Positions 1 through 5,555 are shown, numbered from the stretch's first letter. The stretch: 8,160 bases of DNA from Accumulibacter sp. (GCA_031264825.1 JAISDL010000086.1:1-8160), one strand, 5' to 3'. A program made the numbers and translations. The notes: generated by a model not told the origin, from the letters alone.

Positions 1-811
1 GGATGTCCTTGCCGAACCACTTGACCGAGATGCCCGCCGCCGCGCCGTCGGCTTTCATGTCGTCGAGCGCCTTGTCGATCTTGCCCGCGAGTTCGGTATC
101 GTCCTTGCGCACGCCGACGCCGTATTCCTCGGTACCGAAATGCTCGTCGAGGATGCGGTATTCGTTCGGCTTCATCGCCGTGTAGTAGCGCCCGACGATT
201 TCGTCCATGACGATCGCGTGCAACCGCCCGGCGGAAAGATCCATCAGCGCGGTGACGTTGTCGGAGAACTTTTTGAGTTCCTTGATGGCCTTGGCCGTTT
301 CGGCGTCCCGGTTGATCGCGTCGACGGCGCTGCTGCCGTCCTGCACGCCGACGATCTTGTCCGCGAGGTCGAGCTTGACCTTGATCGGCGACCGGCTGGG
401 CACCACGATGATCTGGCGGTTTTCGAGGTAAGGCCGGGTGAACAGGATCTTGACCTTGCGCGCTTCGGTGATGGTGAGGCCATTCCACAGGACGTCGACG
501 CGCTTGCCGCTCAATTCGGCTTCCTTGGCGCTCCAGTCGATCGGCTTGAACGTCACTTCCAGCCCGAGGCGCTTGGCGGCTTCTTTGGCGAGATCGATGT
601 CGAAGCCGACGATTTGATTCTTGTCGTCGCGAAAGCCCATCGGCGGAAAGTGATCGTCCAGTCCGATCACGATGGCGGTGGGCACGGCGGGCGCCGGCGC
701 GGCAGCGGGTGCGGGTGCGGCAACGGGCGCGGATCCTTCCTTCTTGTCGCAGGCGGTCAGGAACGTGCAGGCGAGCAAGGCGGCAAAGAGGATCGAGAAA
801 TGTTTTTTCAT
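1..811 (-). CDS. Amino-acid ABC transporter substrate-binding lipoprotein (3' end outside window)
   Basis: Extracellular solute-binding protein of family 3, expected to capture a polar amino acid in the periplasm and deliver it to an ABC permease. 270 codons are visible with no stop; the last residues (VKWFGKDI) resemble the usual C-terminus, so little is missing. The N-terminus has Lys2-Lys3, a hydrophobic segment and a lipobox LTAC at 18-21, predicting cleavage and lipidation at Cys21. An Ala/Pro linker spans about 28-44. Family motifs follow: GFDIDLAKEAAKRLG at 69-83, NGLTITEARK at 110-119 with Arg118 the expected ligand-carboxylate contact, and TRPY at 125-128. Asp22 directly after the lipid Cys is the classic inner-membrane retention signal in E. 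coli. ATG at 811 is chosen because it opens the signal peptide; GGAG lies ten bases upstream. Permease and ATPase genes would lie beyond the left edge. The substrate cannot be told from sequence. Confidence 0.88.
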   Translation of the reverse strand, partial: MKKHFSILFAALLACTFLTACDKKEGSAPVAAPAPAAAPAPAVPTAIVIGLDDHFPPMGFRDDKNQIVGFDIDLAKEAAKRLGLEVTFKPIDWSAKEAELSGKRVDVLWNGLTITEARKVKILFTRPYLENRQIIVVPSRSPIKVKLDLADKIVGVQDGSSAVDAINRDAETAKAIKELKKFSDNVTALMDLSAGRLHAIVMDEIVGRYYTAMKPNEYRILDEHFGTEEYGVGVRKDDTELAGKIDKALDDMKADGAAAGISVKWFGKDI

Positions 812-821
812 CGAAAACGAA

Positions 822-838
822 CTCCGGTTGGAAACCGG
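822..838 (-). promoter_or_regulatory. Hairpin overlapping the ribosome binding site of the binding-protein gene
   Basis: On the minus strand CCGGTT (838-833) and AACCGG (829-824) form a perfect 6-bp stem with a three-base loop. The only Shine-Dalgarno-like GGAG (825-822) starts in the last two bases of the stem. The hairpin could lower initiation or be opened by a regulator. No convincing promoter was found upstream, where the sequence turns into tandem repeats. Confidence 0.4.
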
Positions 839-860
839 TCAAGTCTACCATGAGGTGAGT

Positions 861-949
<89 letters not shown>

Positions 950-955
<6 letters not shown>

Positions 956-983
956 AGCGGCGGCGTTGCCGCCGGAGTGACGA
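950..983. repeat. GC-rich hairpin repeat, copy 1
   Basis: CGGCGGC (958-964), GTT, GCCGCCG (968-974) forms a 7-bp stem with a three-base loop. It is preceded by CAGATCAGT and followed by AGTGACGAAA. The same arrangement with small changes occurs at 5321-5360, so stem and flanks are both conserved between intergenic regions 4.4 kb apart. It resembles dispersed repetitive palindromic elements. Confidence 0.7.
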
Positions 984-1004
984 AACCCCAGAATACCATC
1001 CCAC

Positions 1005-1034
1005 CGTAGGGGCACGGCGTGCCGTGCCCCTACG
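1005..1034. repeat. Perfect 14-bp-arm palindrome, long copy
   Basis: Arms 1005-1018 and 1021-1034 are perfect reverse complements (CGTAGGGGCACGGC on the left) separated by GT. The core GGGCACGGCGTGCCGTGCCC recurs exactly at 1591-1610. As RNA it would be a very stable hairpin on either strand. No run of Ts follows, so a simple intrinsic terminator is unlikely. I recall similar palindromes as dispersed repeats in other genomes, but could not search. Confidence 0.8.
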
Positions 1035-1080
1035 AGAACCCAACGCATCCGGCAATCGCCGTGTGGCTCGATCCGTTCCG

Positions 1081-1114
1081 CCTATACCGGTTCTTCCCGA
1101 TCGGTTTTCATCTG
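1081..1114. repeat. 34-base direct repeat block, copy 1
   Basis: CCTATACCG, seven variable bases, then CCGATCGGTTTTCATCTG. The second copy at 1696-1729 has identical spacing and differs only in the seven middle bases (27 of 34 identical). Each copy runs directly into a CT-rich tract. The two copies flank the small coiled-coil gene. Confidence 0.8.
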
Positions 1115-1156
1115 ATTCCTGATTCCTGACATCTGATCCCTGTCTGTCTTCTGACT
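1110..1156. repeat. CT-rich degenerate tandem tract upstream of the small gene
   Basis: Units of the type CTGATTCCTGATTCCTGA and CTGTCTGTCTTCTGA continue from the 34-base block to the TTGACA promoter element. It is the opposite orientation of the GGAGACA array at 868-895. The tract ends where the proposed promoter of the plus-strand gene begins. Confidence 0.65.
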
Positions 1157-1183
1157 TGACAATCCCGGTTTCTTCCGTAAAAC
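1156..1183 (+). promoter_or_regulatory. Candidate sigma70-type promoter of the coiled-coil gene
   Basis: A perfect TTGACA (1156-1161) is followed after 16 bases by TAAAAC (1178-1183), which matches four of six consensus -10 positions. Transcription would start near 1190, giving a leader of only about 14 bases that is almost entirely ribosome binding site. The -35 box abuts the CT-rich repeat tract. The call rests on consensus matching only. Confidence 0.4.
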
Positions 1184-1203
1184 TCACCTGAAAGGAGATT
1201 GAT

Positions 1204-1455
1204 ATGTCCGACACTACGATGGCTCCCTCCGCTGAAGAGGAAAGAGCTTTACACTTCAAGCGCATCGACGCCGAAATTTCCAGAGTATTTACCGAAAACG
1301 AGAAGATGCGCGCCGAAAGCGAGAAAATCCGAACCGAAATCAGTAAGGTGATGGCCGAAACCGCGAAACTGCAAACCGAGACGAAATGGCACCCTTACGT
1401 CATTGCTATTTCTCTCTTTGCCGCGGGAATCGCTTTTGCGAAACTTTTTATCTGA
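1204..1455 (+). CDS. Small tail-anchored-type coiled-coil membrane protein, function unknown
   Basis: An 83-residue protein I cannot assign to a named family. Residues 1-22 are polar. Residues 23-61 form an almost perfect heptad series of the form [AT]-E-x-x-[KR]-hydrophobic-x (AEISRVF, TENEKMR, AESEKIR, TEISKVM, AETAKLQ, TETK), a likely helical coiled coil. Its positions three residues apart carry I/V, N/M, S/I, I/V and T/L, so half the core is polar. Residues 65-82 are hydrophobic (YVIAISLFAAGIAFAKLF) and should span the membrane, probably leaving the coiled coil in the cytoplasm. AAAGGAG sits six bases before ATG, supporting both the gene and its start. It is the only plus-strand gene, is surrounded by repeats and has no operon partner. 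It could be a structural or oligomerising membrane protein; no function is claimed. Confidence 0.72.
   Translation: MSDTTMAPSAEEERALHFKRIDAEISRVFTENEKMRAESEKIRTEISKVMAETAKLQTETKWHPYVIAISLFAAGIAFAKLFI
1270..1374 (+). repeat. Five 21-bp units encoding the heptads
   Basis: Codons 23-57 fall into five 21-base units beginning gcc/acc-gaa (1270, 1291, 1312, 1333, 1354); a sixth partial unit starts at 1375 (accgag). Units 2 and 3 (accgaaaacgagaagatg and gccgaaagcgagaaaatc) are close at DNA level, as are units 1 and 4. Expansion by internal duplication of a 21-base unit is the simplest explanation. Confidence 0.6.
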
Positions 1456-1465
1456 CCCCTGAATC

Positions 1466-1497
1466 ATAGGTTGGGGTGAGCGAAGCGATGCCCAACG
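1466..1497. repeat. GTTGGGGTGAGCG hairpin repeat, copy 1
   Basis: GTTGGG (1470-1475) and CCCAAC (1491-1496) can pair around gtgagcgaagcgat. A related copy lies at 5373-5402 (CTTGGG and CCCAAG with nearly the same centre), and a diverged inverted copy lies at 1668-1700. In the two best copies the outer arms changed together (GTT/AAC against CTT/AAG), which keeps the pairing. Confidence 0.65.
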
Positions 1498-1501
1498 TCT
1501 C

Positions 1502-1520
1502 GCTTGCGCGAAGCGCAAGC
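1502..1520. repeat. Perfect 8-bp hairpin
   Basis: GCTTGCGC (1502-1509), GAA, GCGCAAGC (1513-1520). It follows the GTTGGGG repeat by five bases, about 47 bases downstream of the coiled-coil gene. It could stabilise or end that transcript, but no run of Ts follows. Confidence 0.6.
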
Positions 1521-1590
1521 CATTTCAGGATCGGCATCATTTCCGCAAAAGCGGACCGATTGGCGCGCAAAGGTATGACATCGCGCGTAA

Positions 1591-1610
1591 GGGCACGGCG
1601 TGCCGTGCCC
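1591..1610. repeat. GGGCACGGC palindrome, short copy
   Basis: GGGCACGGC (1591-1599), GT, GCCGTGCCC (1602-1610), identical over 20 bases to the core of the longer palindrome at 1005-1034. The outer bases that extend the first copy are absent here. It lies inside the 235-bp element-like segment. Confidence 0.75.
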
Positions 1611-1695
1611 AAGGGTTCATTCCATTTCCAAACCGTCCCCGTTCCATCATCCATACGCCTGCGGAATCGTTGGGGGCAGCATAGCTCACCGCCAA

Positions 1696-1752
1696 CCTAT
1701 ACCGCCGAGAACCGATCGGTTTTCATCTGTCTCCTGTCCCCTGACTCCTGAT
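1696..1752. repeat. 34-base block copy 2 running into a CT tract that overlaps argG
   Basis: CCTATACCG (1696-1704) and CCGATCGGTTTTCATCTG (1712-1729) repeat the block at 1081-1114 with the same spacing. The CT tract that follows (CTGTCTCCTGTCCCCTGACT and onward to 1752) covers the final nine sense codons of argG, and the TCA inside the block is the argG stop on the minus strand. Confidence 0.75.
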
Positions 1753-2949
1753 ACGCAGGCGCAGCGCGTTGAGCTTGATGAAGCCGGCGGCGTCCTTCTG
1801 GTCGTACGCGCCCGCGTCGTCTTCGAAGGTGGAGATCCTTGGGTCGAAGAGCGAATCGGTCTTCGATTCGCGCCCGACGACGATGACGTTGCCTTTGTAG
1901 AGCTTCAGGTGGACGCGCCCGTTGACGGGTTGCTGCGTGAAGTCGATCAGGGCTTGGAGCGCGCGGCGTTCGGGACTCCACCAGTAGCCGTTGTAGATCA
2001 GCGTCGCGTAGCGCGGCATGAGTTCGTCCTTGAGGTGCGCGACTTCGCGGTCGAGCGTGATCGATTCGACCGCGCGGTGCGCGGGCAGGAGGATGCTTCC
2101 TCCGGGTGTTTCGTAGCAGCCGCGCGACTTCATTCCGACGTAGCGGTTTTCGACGAGGTCGAGCCTGCCGATGCCGTGCTTGCCGCCGAGGCGATTGAGT
2201 TCCGCCAAAAGTTCGTGCGCCGGCAGGCGTTTACCGTCGATCGCACAAAGGTCGCCTTTCTCGAAGTCGAGTTCGACGTATTCGGGCGCGTCGGGCGCCG
2301 CTTCGGGGGAGACCGTGCGCATCCACATCGATTCTTCCGGCTCGAACGACGGGTCTTCGAGCCGGCGGCCTTCGTAGCTCGTATGGAGCAGGTTCGCGTC
2401 GATCGAATACGGCGAGCCGCCTCCGAGATGCTTTTTCTCGATCGGGATGCCGTTTTTCTCCGCGTAGGCGAGCAGCTTTTCGCGCGAGAGCAGGTCCCAC
2501 TCGCGCCACGGCGCGATGATCTTGATGTCGGGCTTCAACGCGTAGGCACCGAGTTCGAAACGGACCTGGTCGTTGCCCTTGCCGGTCGCGCCGTGCGAGA
2601 TCGCGTCGGCGCCCGTCTCGCGGACGATTTCGATCAGCCGCTTTGCGATCAGCGGACGCGCGATCGACGTTCCGAGCAGGTATTCGCCTTCGTAAATCGC
2701 GTTGGCGCGAAACATCGGGAAGACGAAGTCGCGGACGAATTCTTCGCGCAGGTCGTCGATGAAGATGTTTTCGGGAGCAATCCCGAATTGGAGCGCCTTG
2801 GCGCGCGCGGGTTCGAGTTCTTCGCCCTGCCCGAGGTCGGCCGTGAAGGTGACGACTTCACAACGGTAGGCGTCTTGCAGCCATTTCAGAATGACCGAAG
2901 TATCCAGCCCGCCCGAATAGGCGAGAACCACTTTCTTTACATCGCGCAT
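1723..2949 (-). CDS. argG: Argininosuccinate synthase
   Basis: Joins citrulline and aspartate with ATP to give argininosuccinate, the penultimate step of arginine synthesis, in the cytoplasm. 408 residues, normal for the family. Visible signatures: ATP pyrophosphatase loop AYSGGLDTS at 10-18, TADLGQGEE at 36-44, GTSIARPLIAKR at 93-104, SHGATGKGNDQVRFE at 118-132, and SPYSIDANLLH at 179-189. The start is the ATG at 2949: the conserved protein begins there (MRDVKKVVLAYSGG) and GGAG lies six bases upstream. An in-frame ATG at 3039 would add 30 Arg-rich residues but has no ribosome binding site. The last nine residues (IRSQGTGDR) and the TGA are encoded by a dispersed CT-rich repeat, so the native C-terminus appears to have been replaced or extended. 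It is the third gene of argD-argF-argG. Confidence 0.97.
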   Translation of the reverse strand: MRDVKKVVLAYSGGLDTSVILKWLQDAYRCEVVTFTADLGQGEELEPARAKALQFGIAPENIFIDDLREEFVRDFVFPMFRANAIYEGEYLLGTSIARPLIAKRLIEIVRETGADAISHGATGKGNDQVRFELGAYALKPDIKIIAPWREWDLLSREKLLAYAEKNGIPIEKKHLGGGSPYSIDANLLHTSYEGRRLEDPSFEPEESMWMRTVSPEAAPDAPEYVELDFEKGDLCAIDGKRLPAHELLAELNRLGGKHGIGRLDLVENRYVGMKSRGCYETPGGSILLPAHRAVESITLDREVAHLKDELMPRYATLIYNGYWWSPERRALQALIDFTQQPVNGRVHLKLYKGNVIVVGRESKTDSLFDPRISTFEDDAGAYDQKDAAGFIKLNALRLRIRSQGTGDR

Positions 2950-2962
2950 CGTTCGCTCCAAT

Positions 2963-2983
2963 AAAAAAGCCCGCCGCACGGGC
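2963..2983 (-). terminator. Intrinsic-terminator-like stem just before argG (possible attenuator)
   Basis: On the minus strand GCCCG (2983-2979), loop TGCGG, CGGGC (2973-2969), then TTTTTT (2968-2963). The T-run ends three bases before the argG GGAG (2959-2956), leaving no room for a promoter between stem and gene. Any argG transcript must therefore start upstream and pass through it. The 5-bp all-GC stem is short, so its strength is uncertain. CGCCGCA upstream (3013-3007) can pair with TGCGGCG (2978-2972), an alternative 7-bp fold that would exclude the terminator. Confidence 0.55.
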
Positions 2984-2987
2984 GTCG

Positions 2988-3058
2988 TTCCTTTTCCAGA
3001 CCGCATTGCGGCGTAAGTACTGTTGCGCTTCTTGCGCATGAATGAACCGGAAAAGGAA
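2988..3058 (-). promoter_or_regulatory. argF-argG leader with 10-bp inverted repeat
   Basis: TTCCTTTTCC (2988-2997) and GGAAAAGGAA (3049-3058) are perfect reverse complements 51 bases apart. The outer arm starts directly after the argF stop. Enclosed are small hairpins GCGC-TTCTT-GCGC (3025-3037) and CCGC-ATT-GCGG (3001-3011). Together with the terminator-like stem at 2963-2983 it forms an organised RNA structure. An in-frame reading stretch from 3039 has six Arg codons in 30, including CGG CGG in the terminator stem, but no visible ribosome binding site. Confidence 0.45.
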
Positions 3059-3979
3059 TCATTCGACCTTTCCGAGAATCAGGTACTCCATCAAGGCTTT
3101 CTGGGCGTGCAGGCGGTTCTCCGCCTCGTCCCAGACGGCGCTCTGCGGGCCGTCGATCACTTCGGCCGTCACTTCTTCTCCGCGGTGCGCGGGAAGGCAG
3201 TGCAGGAAGATGGCGTTCGGGCCGGCGATCTGCATCATTTCGGCGTCGACGCGCCAGTCGGCGAAGGCGCGCGCCCTTTCTTCGTTTTCGGCTTCGAAAC
3301 CCATCGACGTCCACACGTCGGTCGTCACGATATCCGCGCCGCGCGCCGCTTCCATCGGGTCGTCGAAGGACTCGAAATGCTTCGTGCCGCGCAGTCCGGC
3401 GAGAACCGGGCTGACTTCGTAACCCGGCGGCGTCGAGACGTGGACGTTGAAGTCGAGTACCTCGGCGGCTTGAAGCCAGGTGTTGCACATATTGTTCGAA
3501 TCGCCGATCCACGTCACCGTCTTGCCCTGGATCGAACCGCGTTTCTCGATGAAGGTGAAGATGTCGGCGACGATCTGGCAGGGGTGGTATTCGTTCGTCA
3601 GGCCGTTGATGACCGGAACGCGCGAATGCGCGGCGAAGCGTTCGACGATCGACTGCTCGAAGGTGCGGATCATCACGAGGTCGCTCATGCGCGAGATGAC
3701 CTCGGCGGCGTCCTCGACGGTTTCGCCCCGGCCGAGCTGCGAGTCGCGCGTGTTGAGATAAATCGCCGACCCGCCGAGCTGCTGGACGCCGGCTTCGAAG
3801 GAGAGGCGCGTGCGCGTGCTCGCCTTTTCAAAAATCATGACGAGCGTCCGGTCCGAAAGCGGCCAATAAGGTTTGTAAGCCTTGAACTGCGCCTTGATCC
3901 AGCTCGCGCGCGCAAAGAGGGCGTCGTATTCCTCGCGGGAAAAGTCCTTGAATTGGAGAAAGTGCTTGAGCTTCGTCAT
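3059..3979 (-). CDS. argF: Ornithine carbamoyltransferase
   Basis: Makes citrulline from ornithine and carbamoyl phosphate in the arginine pathway. 306 residues, typical of the anabolic enzyme. Carbamoyl-phosphate site STRTR at 54-58 and HPCQ at 132-135; ornithine-side SMG loop at 225-227 (DVWTSMG); catalytic HCLPAHRGEEV at 260-270. These favour ornithine over N-acetylornithine carbamoyltransferase. ATG at 3979 is chosen because MTKLKHFLQFKDFS matches the usual N-terminus; the 58 further in-frame codons upstream lie inside argD and are not homologous-looking. The start overlaps the argD stop by four bases (ATGA), implying translational coupling. argG follows after a structured 109-base gap. 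Confidence 0.97.
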   Translation of the reverse strand: MTKLKHFLQFKDFSREEYDALFARASWIKAQFKAYKPYWPLSDRTLVMIFEKASTRTRLSFEAGVQQLGGSAIYLNTRDSQLGRGETVEDAAEVISRMSDLVMIRTFEQSIVERFAAHSRVPVINGLTNEYHPCQIVADIFTFIEKRGSIQGKTVTWIGDSNNMCNTWLQAAEVLDFNVHVSTPPGYEVSPVLAGLRGTKHFESFDDPMEAARGADIVTTDVWTSMGFEAENEERARAFADWRVDAEMMQIAGPNAIFLHCLPAHRGEEVTAEVIDGPQSAVWDEAENRLHAQKALMEYLILGKVE

Positions 3980-5163
3980 GCGCGCGTCCTTTTCTCGCCG
4001 AGGAAATCGCGGATCAGTCGGACGAGGCGCTGCGTGAGCCGGTCGGCCTCGTCCGTGGAAAAATTGAGCGGCGGCAAAAGGCGGATGACCTTCTCGGCCG
4101 TCACGTTGATCAGCAAACCGGCGTCGAGCGCACCCGTGACGAGTTCTCCGCACGGCGTGTCCAATTCGACGCCGATCATCAGGCCGAGACCGCGGATTTC
4201 GACGACGCCTTCGATATCCGCGAGTGCTTCGGCCAGGTTCGCGCGGATGCGGTCGCCGACGATTTTTGCGTTCGCAAGGAGATCATTCTTTTCGATGACG
4301 TCGAGGACGGTCAGCGCCGCCGTCGTCGCGAGCGGGTTCCCTCCGAAGGTCGATCCGTGGTTGCCGGGGCCGAACAGTCCGGCGGCCGCACCGCCGGCGA
4401 GGCACGCGCCGATCGGAACGCCTCCGGCGAGTCCTTTGGCGAGCGTCACGATGTCGGGGAGTATTCCCGCCTGTTGGTAGCCGAACCATTTTCCCGTCCG
4501 GCCAAGCCCGCACTGGACTTCGTCGCAGATCAGCAGCCAGGCGTTCTCGTCGCAGAGTTTGCGGAGGCACGCGAGATAGTCCGCGTCGGCGATGTGGATG
4601 CCGCCTTCACCCTGGACGGCTTCGATCATCACGGCGGTGACCGAATGGCAGCGCTCGGCGATCGCGCGGATCGCGCCGACGTCGTTGTATTGCACGCGCA
4701 CGAAACCCGAAACCAGGGGTTCGAATCCGGCTTGCGCCTTGCGGTTTCCGGTCGCCGACAGCGTCGCCAGCGTCCGCCCGTGAAAAGCCTTTTCCATCAC
4801 GACGACGGCCGGGTTTTCGACACCCTTCTTATGCCCGTAAAAACGCGCGAGCTTGATCGCCGCCTCGTTGGCTTCGCAGCCCGAATTGCAGAAAAAGACT
4901 TCGTCCATTCCGGAAATCGCCGCGAGTTTATCCGCGAGCAACTCCTGCTGCGGCATCCGATAGAGGTTCGACGTGTGCAGGAGGCGTCCGGCCTGCGCCG
5001 CGATCGCCGCGACGAGTTCCGGGTGATTGTGCCCGAGCGACGAGACGGCGAGACCCGACAGGGCGTCGAGATAGATTTTTCCGTCGGTATCGGTGACCCA
5101 GCTTCCCTCGCCGTGGCTGAACGCGACCGGCAGACGGTTGTAGGTATTCATCAGGTGCGGCAT
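3976..5163 (-). CDS. argD: Acetylornithine aminotransferase
   Basis: PLP-dependent class III aminotransferase that makes N-acetylornithine from its semialdehyde with glutamate; homologues also serve in lysine synthesis. 395 residues, normal length. Motifs: YNRLPVAFSHGEGSW at 8-22, NSGCEANEAAIKLAR at 93-107 (Cys96 where Ala is usual), AFHGRT at 126-131, CDEVQCGLGRTGK at 213-225 with Asp214 contacting the cofactor, TLAKGLAGGVPIG at 240-252 with Lys243 the expected PLP lysine, and STFGGNP at 271-277. ATG at 5163 is the first start and fits the family. The ribosome binding site is weak (CTGGAC about eight bases upstream), and ATG at 5151 is an alternative. First gene of argD-argF-argG, preceded by a 475-bp space with repeats. 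Confidence 0.96.
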   Translation of the reverse strand: MPHLMNTYNRLPVAFSHGEGSWVTDTDGKIYLDALSGLAVSSLGHNHPELVAAIAAQAGRLLHTSNLYRMPQQELLADKLAAISGMDEVFFCNSGCEANEAAIKLARFYGHKKGVENPAVVVMEKAFHGRTLATLSATGNRKAQAGFEPLVSGFVRVQYNDVGAIRAIAERCHSVTAVMIEAVQGEGGIHIADADYLACLRKLCDENAWLLICDEVQCGLGRTGKWFGYQQAGILPDIVTLAKGLAGGVPIGACLAGGAAAGLFGPGNHGSTFGGNPLATTAALTVLDVIEKNDLLANAKIVGDRIRANLAEALADIEGVVEIRGLGLMIGVELDTPCGELVTGALDAGLLINVTAEKVIRLLPPLNFSTDEADRLTQRLVRLIRDFLGEKRTRA

Positions 5164-5279
5164 GAGAGATGTCCAGAAAAATATTCAAAAAACGGCGATC
5201 GTTCCCACCGGGAAAAATATCGGCGCGGAGCGCGATTCCTGCGGAGAAAGGGTGAAATCTTAAAGGAAAAGCAAAGACT

Positions 5280-5285
5280 TGTATA
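5280..5285 (-). promoter_or_regulatory. Weak candidate extended -10 box for the arg operon
   Basis: On the minus strand TGCTATACA contains TATACA (5285-5280) preceded by TG plus one base, an extended -10 pattern. The -35 position has only a poor match (TGGCTT, spacing 17). A leader of about 110 bases would result. A half-site-like TGAAT at 5187-5183 near argD is too little to call an ArgR box. Confidence 0.2.
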
Positions 5286-5320
5286 GCAAGGCGCAGCCGG
5301 AAAAGCCAGAGGACAGAAGA

Positions 5321-5360
5321 CAGATCAGTGAGCGGCGGCTTCGCCGCCGAAGTGACGAAA
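5321..5360. repeat. GC-rich hairpin repeat, copy 2
   Basis: CGGCGGC (5333-5339), TTC, GCCGCCG (5343-5349), with CAGATCAGT before and AGTGACGAAA after, as in copy 1 at 950-983. The stem is identical and only the loop and single flanking bases differ. A short GA-rich tract of the heptamer family precedes it (about 5307-5326), the same order as near 923-950. Confidence 0.7.
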
Positions 5361-5372
5361 ACCACTACGCAT

Positions 5373-5402
5373 GGCTTGGGGTGAGCGCAGCGATGCCCAA
5401 GG
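5373..5402. repeat. GTTGGGGTGAGCG hairpin repeat, copy 2
   Basis: CTTGGG (5375-5380) pairs with CCCAAG (5396-5401) around gtgagcgcagcgatg. It matches the copy at 1466-1497 through GGGGTGAGCG and AGCGATGCCCAA. It sits 12 bases after the GC-rich hairpin repeat. Confidence 0.65.
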
Positions 5403-5524
5403 TTTCCGGGGCGGGTTGGGTTCTCGTGTCACCGACCGTTCCGGGGAAAGGCCGACTCGAAAAGAGGAGAGGGGTTGAACGCGCGCGGAACGAAAAACGA
5501 AACCGGAGCTACGAATCCGCAATC

Positions 5525-5555
5525 ATTGCCGAGCGCTCTCCCGCGACGCGGCAAT
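5525..5555. repeat. 7-bp inverted repeat between rpsT and argD
   Basis: ATTGCCG (5525-5531) and CGGCAAT (5549-5555) form a perfect stem with a 17-base loop. It could be a transcription end or an operator; nothing else in the sequence decides. Confidence 0.35.

Larger units (their letters stand above)
1466..1700. repeat. MITE-like 235-bp element with inverted ends
   Basis: The segment begins ATAGGTTGG (1466-1474) and ends CCAACCTAT (1692-1700), a perfect 9-bp terminal inverted repeat. The similarity extends inward: the left 32 bases (1466-1497) resemble the reverse complement of the right 33 bases (1668-1700), both containing GGTGAGC and ending CCCAACG. Between them lie an 8-bp hairpin and a copy of the GGGCACGGC palindrome. 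There is no credible coding content. It could be a non-autonomous mobile element or two independent dispersed palindromes in opposite orientation; no clear target-site duplication was recognised. Confidence 0.4.

Noticed and set aside
140..853. 237-codon plus-strand open frame opposite the binding-protein gene
   Set aside because: The minus-strand frame has a signal peptide, lipobox and family-3 binding-protein motifs; the plus frame runs on into repeats.
1600..2964. 454-codon plus-strand open frame opposite argG
   Set aside because: It is antisense to a gene with clear ArgG motifs, has no ribosome site, and shows composition typical of the mirror frame of high-GC genes.
2950..3039. N-terminal extension of ArgG from ATG 3039
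   Set aside because: No ribosome binding site, passes through the terminator stem, and the family N-terminus begins at ATG 2949, which has GGAG. Kept only as a possible leader reading frame.
3023..4480. 485-codon plus-strand open frame opposite argF and argD
   Set aside because: Antisense to two well-supported enzymes; no recognisable domain or start signal.
5164..5200. ArgR operator upstream of argD
   Set aside because: Only one half-site-like TGAAT (5187-5183) is present, without a matching ATTCA partner at the right spacing.
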